NCBI GenBank assembly: GCA_015063795.1
Contig: SVTL01000012.1
Location: forward strand, 1 to 62,963
DNA: 62,963 nt
Reading direction: 5' to 3'
From: Oscillospiraceae bacterium
GTDB lineage: Bacteria; Bacillota; Clostridia; Oscillospirales; CAG-272
The position numbers and the translations under genes were made by a program. The notes below the pieces were generated by a model. That model was not told the DNA's origin, did not search any database, and saw nothing but the letters and a program-made list of their open reading frames with translations. This document shows positions 61,111 to 62,963 of the stretch, piece by piece (positions within the stretch are counted from its first letter, which is position 1; each line of letters opens with the position of its first letter).

Positions 61111-61857
61111 GTGGACGAAACCCGTGCCAAAAGGCTTCTTCTGTCCCTGGCGCTCCTCTCGTCTCTTTTTCTGCCCCTGCTGACCAATTTGGCAGGTGCC
61201 TTCGGCGTTGCGATCTACCAGATGTCCGAAAACGTTCTCCCTGCGACCGTTTCGCTTCTGCAATCGATCCTCGAGGTGCTGGCCGTGTTCGCCATGTACC
61301 TCTACTCCGGCTGCCTGTTCTTCTCGGTGCTGCTGTTCGGTCACAAAAAAAGCGCAGGCATCGCCTGGCTGGGTGCGGCCCGCATCGCCATCGTTTACGG
61401 CTCGGGGCTGGCTGTCCAGTTTGCGCTGGGTGAAAACTTCGCGCAGGTGGCGATCGCCTACATCAAGGACGTGGTGGCGGTCCATTTCGTCCTCGACCTG
61501 CTTCTGCTGCTGGCCACGGTCCTGCTGGGGCTGCTGTTTTCACGTGGGAAAGACGCAAGCGCTCTCCGCCGTCCGCTGACCGGTCTTTTTGACTGCAGGC
61601 ATCCCGCTGTCGGAGGTCTTCTGACGCTGATCGCCCTGCTGCTGCTCGTCTCGGCCGCGCTGAATCTGATCAGCGTACAAGACGTCCTTTCCTCTCTCAG
61701 CGAGGAGGAGAGTGCACTTTTGAGCATAAGCGAATACATGCTGCTGGCCGAGCCCTTTCTTCATCTGCTGATCAAAGCGGTCTGCGGCTATTTTCTCAAC
61801 ATCGCCGTCCTCTCCTTTCTGCTGGCGCCCTTGCCGTCTGAGGAGGATCGTGCATGA
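61111..61857 (+). CDS. Integral membrane protein of unknown function
   Basis: 248 aa starting at a GTG, 3 bp after metA, with AAGGAGGTCTGACC in front. About six hydrophobic segments (about 10-30, 45-75, 82-105, 118-140, 167-187, 205-232) with little charge in them. I recognise no family. Its last base pairs overlap the next gene (ATGA), so metA, this gene and the regulator are translated together. A link to methionine or sulfur metabolism is only suggested by position. Confidence 0.75.
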   Translation: MDETRAKRLLLSLALLSSLFLPLLTNLAGAFGVAIYQMSENVLPATVSLLQSILEVLAVFAMYLYSGCLFFSVLLFGHKKSAGIAWLGAARIAIVYGSGLAVQFALGENFAQVAIAYIKDVVAVHFVLDLLLLLATVLLGLLFSRGKDASALRRPLTGLFDCRHPAVGGLLTLIALLLLVSAALNLISVQDVLSSLSEEESALLSISEYMLLAEPFLHLLIKAVCGYFLNIAVLSFLLAPLPSEEDRA

Positions 61858-62492
61858 ACGCTTATGTGTATTCGATCGATGCCGACTATCGCCGTATGCT
61901 GCAGCTGGAGCTTACCCCGCTCTTTGAGCAGGTGATCCTGTCTGACTCCGCCACGCTTCCCGCGCCGGGAACGGTCTCGGTTCTGAACATCGATGGCATG
62001 GAGGAAGGGCTCTTGGACCGCTTCCTGCGCAGCGATTCCCGGCTGTTCCTGATCTCCAAAAAGGAGTTTTCCGAAGAGCTGAAAAGCCGCGCGGTCTGCT
62101 ATGCCCGCCCTTTTCTGATGCGTGAGCTGGTAGCAGAGCTGGCCACTGCCGTCATTGAAGACCGACGGCTTCGTCGGCGTCAGCACGAGCCGACACCCAT
62201 TCGTCCCGCCGGCGCCTTTCTCGATTACGACAGCGCCTCCGACCGTTTTCTGCTCAACGAGCTTCCCCTCGCCCTCTCCGAGAAGGAGAAAAAGCTGCTC
62301 GCCCTCCTGTACGAGAACCGCGGAAAGGTGGTCACCACCGATACCATCTTCCAAAAGATCGGCGACCGCTCCAGCCCCGAAAGCAATTCGGTGGCGGTCT
62401 ACATCTCCTTTCTCCGCAAAAAGCTTCAGAAGGACGACACGCCCTTAGTCATCATCCGAACCGTCCGCGGCATCGGGTATATGCTGATCTGA
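61854..62492 (+). CDS. Winged-helix (OmpR/PhoB-type) regulator with degenerate receiver
   Basis: 212 aa. C-terminal winged helix (about 120-212; LSEKEKKLLALLYENRGKVVTTDTIF, ESNSVAVYISFLRKKL, IIRTVRGIGYMLI) is a clear Trans_reg_C domain. The N-terminal ~100 residues follow the receiver fold, with SIDAD (acidic pocket) and VLNIDGM, but the helix-5 region is YARPF instead of KPF and the body is short. No histidine kinase gene is next to it. Possibly a phosphorylation-independent regulator. Confidence 0.8.
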   Translation: MNAYVYSIDADYRRMLQLELTPLFEQVILSDSATLPAPGTVSVLNIDGMEEGLLDRFLRSDSRLFLISKKEFSEELKSRAVCYARPFLMRELVAELATAVIEDRRLRRRQHEPTPIRPAGAFLDYDSASDRFLLNELPLALSEKEKKLLALLYENRGKVVTTDTIFQKIGDRSSPESNSVAVYISFLRKKLQKDDTPLVIIRTVRGIGYMLI

Positions 62493-62510
62493 CGGCTTTT
62501 ACAAAACAAC

Positions 62511-62549
62511 AAAAGGCAAACTGTTTTATGACACAGCTTGCCTTTTTTC
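62511..62549 (+). terminator. Terminator of the metA operon
   Basis: AAAAGGCAA/CTGT pairs with ACAG/TTGCC across an internal A/C mismatch, then six T residues. Confidence 0.82.
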
Positions 62550-62622
62550 TTCTCCCAATTCCTTTTTGAGTTCCCTTATACTGCAATCAAAAAACAGAAC
62601 GATAAATTGGAATTTGGTTAAC

Positions 62623-62963
62623 TCACAATTCCTTTTTTACTAAAACATACTCGGTGGTTCGCAGAACTTCAACAAACCCACATTTAAGGAATAGTGCAAC
62701 AGAAGAATTGTCGATGGCAATATCGTCATAGAGTTCCCTAATGCCATTTGTCTTTGAGGCTTCACATAAAAGCAATAATCCTTTGCGACCATATCCCTTT
62801 CCACGATACGGAGCATAAATAATAACATCAGCAATGTAAATCTGTCTTTCTCCGTCGAAATGATATGCTACCTCGCCGACAAACGTATCCCTATCCTTGA
62901 TATATCTGTAAAAGCGCTTGCCATTGTGGTTTGTTATCCATCTGTCATGCCAATCTGCCCAGT
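62623..62963 (-). CDS. GNAT-family N-acetyltransferase, C-terminal part (cut by window edge)
   Basis: A continuous frame runs from the right edge (62963) to a TGA at 62623-62625 and lacks its start inside the window. It encodes WADWHDRWITNHNGKRFYRY, IADVIIYAPYRGKGYGRKGL (acetyl-CoA loop R-G-K-G-Y-G, middle of the fragment), a helix, then YDDIAIDNSSVALFLKCGF (the usual C-terminal GNAT strand-helix) and VLVKKEL. Its composition is clearly more AT-rich than the genes to the left. Substrate unknown; a probable accessory gene. Confidence 0.8.
   Translation of the reverse strand, partial: WADWHDRWITNHNGKRFYRYIKDRDTFVGEVAYHFDGERQIYIADVIIYAPYRGKGYGRKGLLLLCEASKTNGIRELYDDIAIDNSSVALFLKCGFVEVLRTTEYVLVKKEL

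Noticed and set aside
1-62963. CRISPR array, rRNA, tRNA or insertion sequence
   Set aside because: No regularly spaced exact repeats with unique spacers, no tRNA cloverleaf, rRNA segment or transposase motif was seen on reading. The two repeat arrays do not have CRISPR form.

Overview
The window looks like a chromosome segment of a GC-rich, spore-forming member of the Clostridia (Oscillospirales/Eubacteriales-like). Reasons: a Firmicutes-type division and cell-wall (dcw) cluster headed by mraZ, a GerA/SpoVAF-type germination protein, a SleB-like cortex hydrolase, a CotH protein, yajC next to a TIGR04086-type membrane protein, and DUF1385-prmC. Promoters are easy to read: TTGACA-like, 17-18 bp, then TATACT or TATAAT, often preceded by TGG. 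Both ends are visibly more AT-rich and carry truncated accessory genes: a LytTR regulator on the left and a GNAT acetyltransferase on the right.

Layout. 1-6000: LytTR fragment, rhamnose catabolism (rhaB-rhaA, divergent AraC regulator) and formate-THF ligase. 6000-9980: DUF554 protein, GNAT, RlmD-type rRNA methyltransferase, yajC and a small membrane protein. 9957-13757: a CotH kinase / DUF4956 / VTC polyphosphate polymerase-like cassette. 13981-19392: lipoprotein, ruvX, lysophospholipase-like hydrolase, PfkB sugar kinase, PurM. 19507-32999: the dcw cluster on the minus strand (mraZ, rsmH, ftsL, PBP/spoVD-like, murE, murF, mraY, ftsW, a small zinc-ribbon gene, murG, ftsQ, ftsZ), without murD, murC, murB or ftsA. 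33097-39471: ZIP transporter, SLOG protein, serine dehydratase, GNAT, DUF1385, prmC and a PpiC-type lipoprotein. 39497-44293: a degenerate repeat array and two secreted cohesin-type proteins, one with a C-terminal dockerin. 44379-49808: an acyltransferase-fold protein, a nucleotide-sugar dehydratase gene broken by one amber codon, and a cpsC-cpsD-cpsB phosphotyrosine module. 49814-55137: germination protein, PlsC acyltransferase, and uraA-upp behind a leader-peptide attenuator. 55171-62963: LDH2-type dehydrogenase, DUF1934-holA-toprim-gtrA operon, SleB-like gene with an 86-bp tandem repeat at its 3' end, metA with a membrane protein and a winged-helix regulator, and the GNAT fragment.

The most interesting signals are three. 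(1) The uraA-upp leader has a strong promoter, a 37-codon leader ORF crossing a long U tract and stopping inside the 5' arm of an intrinsic terminator. This is the architecture of the enterobacterial pyrBI attenuator, not the PyrR system usual in Firmicutes. (2) The cohesin/dockerin protein pair suggests a small secreted assembly without catalytic modules. (3) Two unrelated tandem-repeat arrays lie next to secreted or spore-type genes. All calls come from reading the sequence and from memory of protein families; no database search was run.
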